From Microbacterium oxydans (lineage in GTDB: Bacteria > Actinomycetota > Actinomycetes > Actinomycetales > Microbacteriaceae): a stretch of DNA of 64,000 nt. The stretch is from assembly GCF_000956525.1 (NCBI RefSeq), contig NZ_JYIW01000023.1, positions 155,575-219,574 of the forward strand, given 5' to 3'. The translations under genes and the position numbers were made by a program. Below, in pieces: positions 39,964 through 48,640 of the stretch. Position 1 is the stretch's first letter. Every line of letters starts with the position of its first letter. Below the pieces are notes generated by a model. The model did not search any database. It had not been told where the DNA came from and saw nothing but the letters and a program-made list of their open reading frames with translations.

Positions 39964-40014
39964 AAGGTGGAGTCCCCTCACGGGGACCAGGGGGTCAAAT
40001 CCCCTCGTGTCCGC
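39964..40014 (+). other. Attachment site (attR), duplicated tRNA-Ser 3' half
   Basis: It matches 39163-39213 at 49 of 51 positions (GGGGGTC for GGGGTTC, and GTGTCC for GTCTCC). It is not a full tRNA, because the acceptor, D arm and anticodon arm are missing. Confidence 0.8.
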
Positions 40015-40051
40015 GGAGAGTACCTGATCAGAAGCAAGGTTTCGGCCCGTG

Positions 40052-41095
40052 CTACTCAGCAACCTCCGCGAGGGCCGCAGCCGCGCGATCGCCGGCTTCG
40101 CGTCCGACTCGGATGGCGCCTTCGAGATGCAGGGGAGGGCTCGGATACAGCACGAGTCCCCTTGCTTCATGTGCGAACTCAGACACTGACTCAATCGCTT
40201 TCACGAGGCTTGCCCACCGCAGGTAAGCGACGTCATCGACTCGTCTCAGGCAATCCAGCACCGCCGATGCCAGCTGGCTGGTGAGAATGACGTCTTGTCC
40301 AACGAACCCCCACATCACCCATTCCGCGATCAGATCGACTTGGCGGTCGCGCTCCGGCTCAGGGAATCGTCCGACAATCGCGAGACGGATGCTCCGCTTG
40401 AACTGGTCGTAGTCGAAGGGGCGCTCCCGTCCGCGGGGCTTCTCCGTCCTGCTGCGCTTCAGTACCCGTCGAGGAAGCGGGGCTGCAGCTCCTGGATGTC
40501 GCCAGACCTGACCTTGCAGACCGGCGACGGCCACAGTGGGCATCTCAGGCAGAGTCGGATATCTGTCGGCGAGCCATGCGAGTACCTGGTGGGCGTCACT
40601 CCAGCCCTCTCTGCCGCGACGGTCGCGTCGACCGCGTGTAGAAAGCGCATAAAGAACGACGGCCATGCGATCGCGCTTTCGCAACTGCTGTTCGACTTGC
40701 TCGGCGATCTGGTGATCCCACAGCCAGCCGACCGCGCGCCGTTGCGTCAGTTCTTCATCCGGATTCAACGGGTGGAAGGAGCCTGCGCGCTCCAGGGCGG
40801 CCATGGTGTCCTCGACCACCTCGCTGACCTCGGTCATCGAGAGACGGCTCATGACCCCGCTTGCGATGTCGACTTGCAATCGCTGCGGATCGAACAGGCC
40901 CCTGGCGAGTGAACTATCTCCCGATCGTCGAACCGCCACACTCCGAAGGTCTTGGCTTACCGGTGCGCTTTCTTTCGTGTTGAACCGATGCTGCGGCCTG
41001 CCTTCGCACTCTCTGGTCCTCGTGATCCCGTATCCGTTGGCGATTTCTCGAGTTTTCACGACGCGGGTATCCGAGTCACAGTAGTAACACTTCAT
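40052..41095 (-). CDS. NrdR-like protein with zinc-ribbon and two ATP-cone-like segments
   Basis: A 347-residue protein, about twice the length of NrdR. The N-terminus MKCYYCDSDTRVVKTREIANG resembles the NrdR zinc ribbon, with Cys3 and Cys6. The second ligand pair appears as Cys30 and His36 instead of CxxC. Residues ~50-150 look like an ATP cone (VAVRRSGDSSLARGLFDPQRL). Residues ~235-320 look like a second, diverged one (RPFDYDQFKRSIRLAIVGRF, then VDDVAYLRWASLVKAI). NrdR represses ribonucleotide reductase genes in response to dATP/ATP. This larger form has no assigned role that I know. AGGAGG precedes the ATG. It borders attR, so it may be accessory cargo. Confidence 0.7.
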   Translation of the reverse strand: MKCYYCDSDTRVVKTREIANGYGITRTRECEGRPQHRFNTKESAPVSQDLRSVAVRRSGDSSLARGLFDPQRLQVDIASGVMSRLSMTEVSEVVEDTMAALERAGSFHPLNPDEELTQRRAVGWLWDHQIAEQVEQQLRKRDRMAVVLYALSTRGRRDRRGREGWSDAHQVLAWLADRYPTLPEMPTVAVAGLQGQVWRHPGAAAPLPRRVLKRSRTEKPRGRERPFDYDQFKRSIRLAIVGRFPEPERDRQVDLIAEWVMWGFVGQDVILTSQLASAVLDCLRRVDDVAYLRWASLVKAIESVSEFAHEARGLVLYPSPPLHLEGAIRVGREAGDRAAAALAEVAE

Positions 41096-41306
41096 CGGTC
41101 CTCCTGGACTTTTCTTCGCCCCGGGGCGGATCGCCCGCGGTTGTGATGGGCAGTCTATGACTAAGTGAGTCTCTCAACACTCGCCAATGTCCATGTGGGT
41201 GACAGCAGAAGTCCTTGTGGCGGGTATCTGAAGGTTGACAGCCTCATTGGATGCCCGCATAGTCGATGCATCGGAGTTGGTTGCAGCACGCGAAGAGGAG
41301 TGTTCG

Positions 41307-41630
41307 ATGGCACAGGAAATTGTGATCGCCGGCTCGATCCAGGCTGTCGGCACCGCGCTCGCCGCGGTGATCTCGACATACAGAGGATCGCGCGAGGTGC
41401 GGAAGTCCGAGATGGAGGTTCTCAGGACTCGCCTGGAAGAAGTTCATGCGCTCCTCCGGATTCAGGGGAACGCCAACCTCGCGCGCGCATCGATCGAAGA
41501 GATCATCGTCACCCAGCGCTTGGTTGATGGGGGCAGCCTGTCTGGGAAGGCGCTCGAATTCGCGCTGGAGCACATGTTCCGTCTCTCTCAGTACAACATC
41601 CGGGTGGTCGAGGCATATGCGCGACGCTAG
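41307..41630 (+). CDS. Small helical protein of unknown function
   Basis: A 107-residue protein. The first 25 residues, IVIAGSIQAVGTALAAVIST, are hydrophobic enough for a membrane helix or buried helix. Then comes a charged, probably coiled-coil stretch (REVRKSEMEVLRTRLEEVHALLR) and a helical C-terminus. No family is recognised. I chose the ATG at 41307 because GAAGAGGAG lies 7 nt upstream; an earlier ATG at 41235 has none. It sits in the accessory patch after the integrated element, with another small gene following a hairpin. Confidence 0.55.
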   Translation: MAQEIVIAGSIQAVGTALAAVISTYRGSREVRKSEMEVLRTRLEEVHALLRIQGNANLARASIEEIIVTQRLVDGGSLSGKALEFALEHMFRLSQYNIRVVEAYARR

Positions 41631-41658
41631 CCGTTGGTCGTTCGGCCGCCCCGCGGCG

Positions 41659-41691
41659 CCCGACGAGAAAAGTCAGAGGAGTCTCGTCGGG
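41659..41691. terminator. Hairpin after the 107-residue gene
   Basis: CCCGACGAGA and TCTCGTCGGG form a 10-bp stem with a 13-nt loop. GC-rich flanks (GCCCCGCGG / CCCGGGGC) can extend it. It lies 28 bp after a stop codon. Confidence 0.6.
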
Positions 41692-41724
41692 CCCGGGGCG
41701 TCCGGAGATCACGCCCTGCCAGCG

Positions 41725-41994
41725 ATGACGTCAGTGGAAAGCACTGGTGCGACTCAGATGGCGCTGAATGTGCTCGTGGCGCACGTTGATGAGGACCGAG
41801 CGCAGGCTCAGGATTCGTCCCCTGATCCTGTTCGCGATCTGATGGTTGGGTTGGGTGATGCGATCGACGCGTGGGTCATGCGCAATGGGTTGCAGGGCGT
41901 CCCGCGGGCAATCGTCCTGGACCAAGCGATCCTTGCTCTGAACCAGATGCGGCCGGTGGCGCAGATCCGGGATTCGTCGGATGTCAGAGCGTGA
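41725..41994 (+). CDS. Small acidic protein of unknown function
   Basis: An 89-residue reading with a mostly helical C-terminal part (VRDLMVGLGDAIDAWVMRNG, VPRAIVLDQAILALNQMRPV). An internal ATG at 41758 would give 78 residues. No strong ribosome-binding site is seen for either start. There are no recognisable motifs. It overlaps the next tiny frame by 14 bp, which suggests a translation-coupled pair. The call rests on length and amphipathic pattern only. Confidence 0.4.
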   Translation: MTSVESTGATQMALNVLVAHVDEDRAQAQDSSPDPVRDLMVGLGDAIDAWVMRNGLQGVPRAIVLDQAILALNQMRPVAQIRDSSDVRA

Positions 41995-42154
41995 GCTCGT
42001 CCCTCTTGTTGCTGCCGCACGAGCGCGCCTGTTGGCCGCGCTCGTCCCCAATCTCGAATCGACGTACCTCCACGTCGCGCTGCTCCAGATCCGCGCGAGA
42101 GGGCACGTCGCGCGTGCGGCCATTCAGGTTGCGATCTGGTGGGATGGCCTCTGA
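41981..42154 (+). CDS. Tiny protein of unknown function (57 residues)
   Basis: An ATG at 41981 opens a 57-residue frame ending TGA at 42154 (MSERELVPLVAAARARLL start, VAIWWDGL end). It begins 14 bp inside the previous small gene. The sequence is compatible with a helical hairpin, with a Trp pair near the C-terminus. There is no family match that I can name. It could be non-coding. Confidence 0.3.
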   Translation: MSERELVPLVAAARARLLAALVPNLESTYLHVALLQIRARGHVARAAIQVAIWWDGL

Positions 42155-42298
42155 GCCAGGCGCCTGAATGTTTGAGGCTGCCCTAGCGACTGCCGGATCG
42201 TCCACCGCGTGGATGGCTGAGGGACGTACTGGCACGAGCATCCGTCGCCATGGATTGGTTTACTGGTGGCATCCGTCCCCCGATCTCCGAGGTGAAGC

Positions 42299-43864
42299 AT
42301 GACCATCACTGACTCCGCCGCCGCGCCCGCCACGGACTCGGCTCTTCCCGTCGTCTCGCACTGGATCGACGGCGCAGAGCGTCCGTCGACCAGCGGCCGC
42401 ACCGCCCAGGTCTACAACCCGGCGACCGGCGCTGTCCAGGCGCACGTCGCGCTCGCGGATCAGGCTGAGATCGACGCGGCGATCGCTTCGGCCGACGCCG
42501 GTTTCCGGGTCTGGTCCGGCTACTCGATCGCGAAGCGCCAATCGGTGCTGTTCGCGTTCCGGGAGATCCTGAACGCACGCAAGGGTGAACTCGCCGAGCT
42601 CGTGACCTCTGAGCACGGCAAGGTCGTCTCCGATGCGATGGGTGAGATCCTGCGCGGCCAGGAGGTCGTCGAGCTCGCGACCGGGTTCCCGCACCTCATC
42701 AAGGGAGCGTTCAGCGAGAATGCCTCCTCTGGCATCGATGTCTACTCGCTGAAGCAGCCGCTCGGCGTGGTCGGCGTGATCTCGCCCTTCAACTTCCCGG
42801 TGATGGTGCCGCTGTGGTTCGTGCCGATCGCGATCGCCGCCGGCAATGCGGTCATCCTCAAGCCGTCCGAGAAGGATCCGTCTGCCGCGCTCTGGCTGGC
42901 CAGGGCGTGGCAGGATGCGGGTCTCCCCGATGGCGTCTTCACGGTGCTGCAGGGTGACAAGCTCGCGGTCGACGGGCTGCTCGAGTCGCCCGTCGTGCAG
43001 TCGATCTCGTTCGTCGGCTCAACGCCGATCGCGCAGTACATCTATGAGACCGCGTCGCGCAACGGCAAGCGCGTGCAGGCGCTCGGCGGCGCGAAGAACC
43101 ACATGCTTGTTCTGCCGGATGCCGACCTCGATCTCGTCGCCGACCAGGCGGTCAACGCCGGCTTCGGTGCGGCCGGTGAGCGCTGCATGGCGATCTCGGT
43201 CGTGCTCGCGGTCGAGCCCGTCGCAGACGATCTGATCGCGAAAATCACCGATCGCATCGCAGCATTGAAGATCGGCAATGGTGCCGGCGTGGACGGTGTC
43301 GAGCCCGACATGGGGCCGCTCATCACCGACGTGCACCGCGACAAGGTGTCGGGTTACGTCGACATCGCCGAGGCCGACGGCGCGAAGATCGTCGTCGACG
43401 GCCGCGGCTTCACGGTCGACGGGCATGAGGACGGTTTCTTCTTCGGACCGACCCTGATCGACGGGCTGCCGACGACCTCACGCGCGTACACGGAGGAGAT
43501 CTTCGGCCCGGTGCTCTCGGTCGTGCGGGTCGAGTCGTACGACGAGGGCCTCGCGTTGATCAACTCTGGCGAGTTCGGCAACGGCACCGCGATCTTCACG
43601 AACGACGGGGGAGCGGCTCGCCGCTTCCAGAACGAGGTGCAGGTCGGCATGATCGGCATCAACGTGCCGATCCCGGTGCCGGTCGCGTACCACTCGTTCG
43701 GCGGCTGGAAGAAGTCGCTCTTCGGCGATGCGAAGGCCTACGGTGTGCACGGCTTCGACTTCTTCACCCGCGAGAAGGCGGTCACGTCGCGGTGGATCGA
43801 CCCCGCGACGCGCAATGACTCCTCGCACGGCGGCATCAACCTCGGGTTCCCGCAGAACAGCTGA
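42299..43864 (+). CDS. mmsA: CoA-acylating methylmalonate-semialdehyde dehydrogenase
   Basis: A 521-residue aldehyde dehydrogenase of the MmsA/IolA group. SPFNFPVMVPLWFVPIAIAAGNAVILKPSEKDP is the cofactor-binding stretch. ALGGAKNHMLVLPDAD replaces the usual catalytic Glu region as in MmsA, and GFGAAGERCMAIS has the nucleophile Cys. YHSFGGWKKSLFGD is a further family hallmark. The enzyme oxidises malonate or methylmalonate semialdehyde to acetyl- or propionyl-CoA with CO2 release. With the neighbouring omega-aminotransferase and PucR regulator, the likely role is beta-alanine (pyrimidine) or valine breakdown. GAGGTGAAGC precedes the ATG. Confidence 0.92.
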   Translation: MTITDSAAAPATDSALPVVSHWIDGAERPSTSGRTAQVYNPATGAVQAHVALADQAEIDAAIASADAGFRVWSGYSIAKRQSVLFAFREILNARKGELAELVTSEHGKVVSDAMGEILRGQEVVELATGFPHLIKGAFSENASSGIDVYSLKQPLGVVGVISPFNFPVMVPLWFVPIAIAAGNAVILKPSEKDPSAALWLARAWQDAGLPDGVFTVLQGDKLAVDGLLESPVVQSISFVGSTPIAQYIYETASRNGKRVQALGGAKNHMLVLPDADLDLVADQAVNAGFGAAGERCMAISVVLAVEPVADDLIAKITDRIAALKIGNGAGVDGVEPDMGPLITDVHRDKVSGYVDIAEADGAKIVVDGRGFTVDGHEDGFFFGPTLIDGLPTTSRAYTEEIFGPVLSVVRVESYDEGLALINSGEFGNGTAIFTNDGGAARRFQNEVQVGMIGINVPIPVPVAYHSFGGWKKSLFGDAKAYGVHGFDFFTREKAVTSRWIDPATRNDSSHGGINLGFPQNS

Positions 43865-43929
43865 CCCTCTCTCCTTCCTGCCCCCCTCCTTCCTGCCCCC
43901 TCCTTCCTGCCGACCCGGCCCCTTGTGCG

Positions 43930-43969
43930 CGACCCGGCCCCTTGCGAACGCGCGCAAGGGGCCGGGTCG
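43930..43969. repeat. Perfect 17-bp-stem hairpin between mmsA and PucR gene
   Basis: CGACCCGGCCCCTTGCG (43930-43946) pairs perfectly with 43953-43969 around a 6-nt loop. A second copy of the left arm lies just before it (43911-43927). Upstream is a triplicated TCCTTCCTGCCCC tract. It lies between convergent genes and probably ends both transcripts. The arm resembles that at 11151. Confidence 0.8.
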
Positions 43970-44032
43970 GCGAGAAGGGGGTGGCTCGACGGGGTGCGGT
44001 GGGACGGGGCGGAGCGAGGCGAGGCGGGATGC

Positions 44033-45571
44033 TCAGGCGCGCGTGAGCTGCAGCGCCGACCACACCTCGGCGCGCGCCGCGAACGTGTCGAGGTTCAGAT
44101 CGAGCAGCGCGCTCGCGGCATCCACGCGGGCGCGGAGGGTGTGACGGTGGATGCCGAGGGCCTTCGCCGCCGGATCCCACGCCCCGTTGTGCTCCAGCCA
44201 CACCTCCAGCGTGCGGCGCAGATCGACCGGCGCGGATGCCTCGTGCAGCGGCAGCAGCATCCGTCGTGCAATGTCATGCGCGCGCGTGCGCTCCAGATGT
44301 CCGAGCAGGCCCGCGTGTGCGAGTTCGTCGAAGTCGTTGACGGGCTGCGCCGGCGTCGCCCGTGCGAGCGTCGTCTGTGCCTCTGACATCGCCTCGGTGA
44401 AGTGCTCCCAGGTGGTGGCCGCCGAGAACCCGGCGAGGGCCCGATGTCGTGCGAGCAGGCCGAGGAGGTCGTCGCGGTCGTCGGCAGGCGTCACCGTGAC
44501 GATCCGGTGCGCGTGCTCAGCGAAGAACAGCGCCCCCTGCCGTTCGCCGGCGATGAGCTCCAGCGCCGAATGCAGGGAATGCGCGCCGCCCTCGTCGTCC
44601 GGCGGCGCGATGAACCCGATGCGGATCGGGTCGGCGGGCAGCGGTCCCCACAGATGCTCGACCGTGCGCTGGGCGACGCCGGTGACCCCGGCGATCAGCA
44701 ATTCGAGCACGCCCGATCGCAGCCGCCGCCTGGCGTCGTCGAGCGTGCGGCTCTGCTCGAGCGCGATGCTCGCCAGCGCGATGACGGCCTCGACCAGGTC
44801 GGCGCGGGCACGGTCGAGCGCGCCGGTCCCGGTGCCGACCGCGAGGATGCCGCGCAGGTCGCTCTGCTGCCCGAGGGTCTGCAGCGTGACCTCGCCTGCG
44901 GTCTCGCCCACAGCTGCGGCGAGGCTGATCCGCTCCGCCGCCGTGCGTCCTCTGGCCAGCATCCGCGCGACGGCGGCGTCGACCTCGGGGGCCAGCGCAT
45001 CCGGGATCTCGCGCCGGGTCGGCACCCGCACGCGTGCACCCGAGGCGTCGAACAGCGCCACCCAGCACTCCAGGTTCCGCTCGAGTTCGCGCAGGATCTC
45101 CGAGAGCCCGTCAGGGCGCAGCGCCGCCCGCGCGACCGACCGTTGCGCGCGCAGCGAGGTCTCGAGCATCTGCCGGTCGTCGTCGGCGACCGCGTCGGAG
45201 ACGAAGCGGATGATCCCCATGAACGGGGTGCGCCGCGGCACCTCGAACAGCGGAAGGCCGTGCAGCACCGCAGCATCCGACAGTGCAGCCGGGATGCGCT
45301 CGTGCACGATGCCGGTCGCGAAGCCGAGTGCGATGACGCCATGCTCGACGAGCCGCTGCACGTAGGGGGCTGCTGGTGTCGGGTCGTCTCCGCCGAACTG
45401 CACGCCGTCGGTGAGGAGCAGCCCATCAGCGCTGATCCAGGGCGTCGGATCCGGCAGGTCGGAGGAGTGCGCCCACAGCAGCGGATGCGCGAGCACTGCC
45501 TCGTCGACGTCGCTGACCGGGCGCAGATCGAACCGGTCGTCGTCGATCAGGGCGCGAAGGGTGGCAGGCAT
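44033..45571 (-). CDS. PucR family transcriptional regulator
   Basis: A 512-residue regulator. The N-terminal PucR domain (LRALIDDDRFDLRPVSD onwards, with VQRLVEHGVIALGFATG and IPAALSDAAVLHGLPLFEVP) binds a nitrogen-related effector. The C-terminus is the CdaR/PucR helix-turn-helix: LRRTLEVWLEHNGAWDPAAKALGIHRHTLRARVDAASALL. Such proteins often activate purine, pyrimidine or amine catabolism genes. It is divergent from the omega-aminotransferase and convergent with mmsA, so it probably senses beta-alanine or a related compound. Start is the ATG at 45571; GCGAGG precedes it. Confidence 0.9.
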   Translation of the reverse strand: MPATLRALIDDDRFDLRPVSDVDEAVLAHPLLWAHSSDLPDPTPWISADGLLLTDGVQFGGDDPTPAAPYVQRLVEHGVIALGFATGIVHERIPAALSDAAVLHGLPLFEVPRRTPFMGIIRFVSDAVADDDRQMLETSLRAQRSVARAALRPDGLSEILRELERNLECWVALFDASGARVRVPTRREIPDALAPEVDAAVARMLARGRTAAERISLAAAVGETAGEVTLQTLGQQSDLRGILAVGTGTGALDRARADLVEAVIALASIALEQSRTLDDARRRLRSGVLELLIAGVTGVAQRTVEHLWGPLPADPIRIGFIAPPDDEGGAHSLHSALELIAGERQGALFFAEHAHRIVTVTPADDRDDLLGLLARHRALAGFSAATTWEHFTEAMSEAQTTLARATPAQPVNDFDELAHAGLLGHLERTRAHDIARRMLLPLHEASAPVDLRRTLEVWLEHNGAWDPAAKALGIHRHTLRARVDAASALLDLNLDTFAARAEVWSALQLTRA

Positions 45572-45693
45572 CCTCGCATCCTCGCCGACTGCCGTTCTGT
45601 CCGTCAAGCCGAGCGGCACTGTACGAACTGTCGCTTGGCTGCGGATGCAGGTGCTGAGAGGATCGGCATACGCCGCAGACCCGAAGGACCCCC

Positions 45694-47025
45694 ATGACGA
45701 CCACCACGCCCTCCGCTGCCTCCGCCCTCACCAACGCCGAGGTGTCGAACGCCGACCGCTCGCGCGTCTTCCACTCGTGGTCGGCGCAGGGTTCGCTCGC
45801 GCCGCTGCCGCTCGCCGGCGGATCCGGCACGACGGTGTGGGATGCCGAAGGCAACCGCTACCTCGACTTCTCGAGCCAGCTCGTCAACGTGAACATCGGG
45901 CACCAGCATCCGAAGGTCGTCGCCGCCATCCAGGCGCAGGCCGAGATCCTGACGACGGTGGCCCCCGCTCACGCGAATGCCGTGCGTGCCGAGGCGGCCC
46001 AGCTCATCGTCGACATCGCGCCGGATGGCTTCGAGAAGGTGTTCTTCACCAACGGCGGCGCCGACGCGAACGAGAACGCGATCCGCATGGCCCGCCTGTT
46101 CACTGGGCGGGACAAGGTGCTCTCGACCTACCGTTCGTACCATGGCAACACGGGTGCCGCCGTGGTCGCGACGGGCGACTGGCGCCGAGTGCCCAACGAA
46201 TACTCGCGTGGCCACGTGCACTTCTTCGGCCCGTACCTCTACCGCTCCGAGTTCTGGGCGACGAGCCCGGAGGAGGAGTCCGCGCGCGCACTGCACCACC
46301 TCGAGCGCGTGGTGCAGGCCGAGGGTGCAGACAGTATCGCTGCGATCCTGCTCGAGACGATCCCGGGCACCGCCGGCATCCTGACCCCGCCGCCCGGCTA
46401 CCTGGCCGGCGTGCGTGCGATCGCCGACCGCTACGGCATCCTGCTGATCCTCGACGAGGTGATGGCCGGCTTCGGTCGCACCGGGCAGTGGCTCGCGCTC
46501 GACGCGTTCGATGTGCGCCCCGACCTCATCACCTTCGCGAAGGGCGTGAACTCCGGCTACGTGCCGATCGGCGGTGTGATCATCTCGTCGGAAGTCGCGC
46601 ACCACTTCGATGAGCGGGTCTTCCCCGGTGGCCTCACCTATTCAGGCCACCCGCTCGCGGCGGCCAGCGTGGTCGCGACGATCAACGCCATGCGTGAGGA
46701 AGGCATCGTCGAGAACGCCAAGCGCATCGGCGCCGAGGTCATCGGTCCGCGCCTCGAGCAGCTCGCCGCGCGGCATGAGCTGATCGGCGAGGTGCGGGGC
46801 AGCGGCGTGTTCTGGGCGGTCGAGCTCGTCGAGGACCGCGACACCAGGGCGCCCCTCGCCGCAGCGTCGATCGGTGCACTGAAGGGCGACCTGCTTTCGC
46901 GGGGTCTGCTGCCGTTCTTCGCCGACAACCGCATCCACGTGGTGCCGCCGTGCGTGATCACCGCCGAGGATGCGACCCGCGGGCTCGACATCATCGACGA
47001 AGCCCTCGGCGCCTTCCAGCGCTGA
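45694..47025 (+). CDS. Class III omega-aminotransferase (likely beta-alanine--pyruvate type)
   Basis: A 443-residue fold-type I aminotransferase. YLDFSSQLVNVNIGHQHPKVV is the N-terminal signature. FFTNGGADANENAIRMAR binds the cofactor phosphate, LLILDEVMAGFGRTGQW has the Asp for the pyridine nitrogen, and LITFAKGVNSGYVPIGG has the Schiff-base Lys. Together with MmsA it would convert beta-alanine to malonate semialdehyde and then acetyl-CoA. GABA or taurine transamination are alternatives that sequence does not rule out. It is divergent from PucR. Confidence 0.9.
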   Translation: MTTTTPSAASALTNAEVSNADRSRVFHSWSAQGSLAPLPLAGGSGTTVWDAEGNRYLDFSSQLVNVNIGHQHPKVVAAIQAQAEILTTVAPAHANAVRAEAAQLIVDIAPDGFEKVFFTNGGADANENAIRMARLFTGRDKVLSTYRSYHGNTGAAVVATGDWRRVPNEYSRGHVHFFGPYLYRSEFWATSPEEESARALHHLERVVQAEGADSIAAILLETIPGTAGILTPPPGYLAGVRAIADRYGILLILDEVMAGFGRTGQWLALDAFDVRPDLITFAKGVNSGYVPIGGVIISSEVAHHFDERVFPGGLTYSGHPLAAASVVATINAMREEGIVENAKRIGAEVIGPRLEQLAARHELIGEVRGSGVFWAVELVEDRDTRAPLAAASIGALKGDLLSRGLLPFFADNRIHVVPPCVITAEDATRGLDIIDEALGAFQR

Positions 47026-47043
47026 GCCGACGACGCAGCGAGG

Positions 47044-47559
47044 TCAGAGCGCGCCGACCCGGGCCGAGCGGGCGACGCCGACGACCTCGCAGTCGGTGTT
47101 CTGGTCGGCGATTCCGAAGCGGATGAGCTCTCGCGAATCGGCGCGGTAGTCGGGCGGTGCGGCGTCGAGCGTGCCCGCATCCAGCAGGATGAACTCCGCC
47201 GAGGTGCCGACGACGCGGAGCATGCCGGTGGGCAGGCACTGGACGGTCAGCTGGAATTCGGTCGGCGCGCTGTGCACCGTCGCGCCCGAGATCGACCAGG
47301 CGGTGAACTCGTTCGCGACCGAGGTGCAGATCCAGTTCTGCTGGGCGACACCGGTCACGCGGATCACCCCGGTGTTCGCTCGGAGGTGCGGAGTCTGGCG
47401 GAGTTCGAGCAGGATGCCGACGGTTCCAGCCAGCACGTCGACGACGACACGCGTGATCTGCGCGTCGTGCAACAGGCTCGGATCGAGGAACGGATCCTCC
47501 ATGTCGGCGAGCGCCGGTGCGTGCAGCGGTGCTCCGACAATCACATCGTTGACCTTCAT
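47044..47559 (-). CDS. Conserved-looking protein of unknown function
   Basis: A 171-residue, probably all-beta cytoplasmic protein. It has no signal peptide or membrane segment. Visible features are alternating hydrophobic strands (TVGILLELRQTPHLR, VIRVTGVAQQNWICTS, EFQLTVQCLPTGMLRVVG). I do not recognise the family. The start ATG has GGAGGG upstream. It is convergent with the aminotransferase and divergent from an AraC gene. Confidence 0.65.
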   Translation of the reverse strand: MKVNDVIVGAPLHAPALADMEDPFLDPSLLHDAQITRVVVDVLAGTVGILLELRQTPHLRANTGVIRVTGVAQQNWICTSVANEFTAWSISGATVHSAPTEFQLTVQCLPTGMLRVVGTSAEFILLDAGTLDAAPPDYRADSRELIRFGIADQNTDCEVVGVARSARVGAL

Positions 47560-47721
47560 GATTCGCCCTCCCCAGAAGCGGTCCAGTCTTCGAGACTAAG
47601 TCTCCGCCGTTCACATACCTGGGATCGCGCTGTGATCAGGTGCTGACCCGATCGCATCGGGTCAGGATGATCGGATGGTGGGAGGCGCCCGCGCGGAGGA
47701 TGGAGGGAAAAGGAGGACCGC

Positions 47722-48585
47722 ATGATCGGCACGCTCAACGCACTGGTCGACCTCGTCGAGCGCGACGCGTCAGAGGAGATCGATGTCGTCGCATTCGCCT
47801 GCGACCACGGCACGACCGAGTATCACCTGCGCCGGATGTTCTCGTCGCTCGCTGGAATGCCGCTGTCGGAGTACGTGCGTCGTCGTCGGATGACGCTCGC
47901 TGCAGCCGAACTCGTCGGGGGAGCCCCGAACCTGCTCGACGTGGCAGTGCGCCATGGGTACGGCTCGGGTGAGGCGTTCGGCCGAGCGTTCCGTGCGGTG
48001 CACGGGATCAGTCCGGCTGACGCGCGTCGAGACGGTGGTCCTCTCCGAACACAACCCACGCTCCGGTTCCGCCTGAGCGTCGAAGGGAGCAGCCCGATGG
48101 ACGTCACCATCATCCACCGCACCGAGCTGGTGCTCGCCGGCCACGCCGCCCGCGTCCCGCTCATCCACGCGGGCGTCAACCCGCACATCCAGCAGCACAT
48201 CGCCGCGATCGCTCCGAAGGAGCACACGCGCCTGAAGGCGCTCAACGACACTGAACCTCGTGGCATCCTCGCCATCACGGATGACATCGATCCGGATGCG
48301 CCGGAGGGCACTGAGCTGACGTACCTGCACGGCGTAGCGGTGCAGCCGAGCACGCCGGTTCCAGACGACCTCGACACGATCCGGCTCGATGCCGGCTCGT
48401 GGGCGGTGTTCTCGTCGACGGGCCCGTTCCCCGACGCGCTGCAGACGCTGTGGGCGGCGACGGCGACGGAGTGGTTCCCATCGAACCCGTGGCGCCTGCG
48501 TCCTGGCCCATCGATCGTCCGATACCTGGACTTCACCGGCACGCACGCGACGTGCGAGCTGTGGCTCCCGGTCGAGGCGGCGTAG
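47722..48585 (+). CDS. AraC family regulator with GyrI-like effector domain
   Basis: A 287-residue regulator with the DNA-binding domain first, as in Rob or BmrR-like partners. Residues ~5-110 hold two helix-turn-helix units: VVAFACDHGTTEYHLRRMFSSLAGMPLSEYVRRRRM and LLDVAVRHGYGSGEAFGRAFRAVHGISPADARR. Residues ~127-287 are a GyrI-like small-molecule binding domain (LDTIRLDAGSWAVFSSTGPFPDALQTLW). Such regulators sense amphipathic or drug-like ligands. AAAAGGAGG lies upstream of the ATG. A separate GyrI-like protein follows 55 bp downstream. Confidence 0.85.
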   Translation: MIGTLNALVDLVERDASEEIDVVAFACDHGTTEYHLRRMFSSLAGMPLSEYVRRRRMTLAAAELVGGAPNLLDVAVRHGYGSGEAFGRAFRAVHGISPADARRDGGPLRTQPTLRFRLSVEGSSPMDVTIIHRTELVLAGHAARVPLIHAGVNPHIQQHIAAIAPKEHTRLKALNDTEPRGILAITDDIDPDAPEGTELTYLHGVAVQPSTPVPDDLDTIRLDAGSWAVFSSTGPFPDALQTLWAATATEWFPSNPWRLRPGPSIVRYLDFTGTHATCELWLPVEAA

Positions 48586-48640
48586 CGATGCTGTCCGAAC
48601 CCTCTGGCACACTGAGACGCACGATCCGAGGAGGCACCGC

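Noticed and set aside
39964..40014. Second tRNA-Ser gene
   Set aside because: Only the 3' half is present, with no acceptor 5' strand, D arm or anticodon arm. It is explained as attR.
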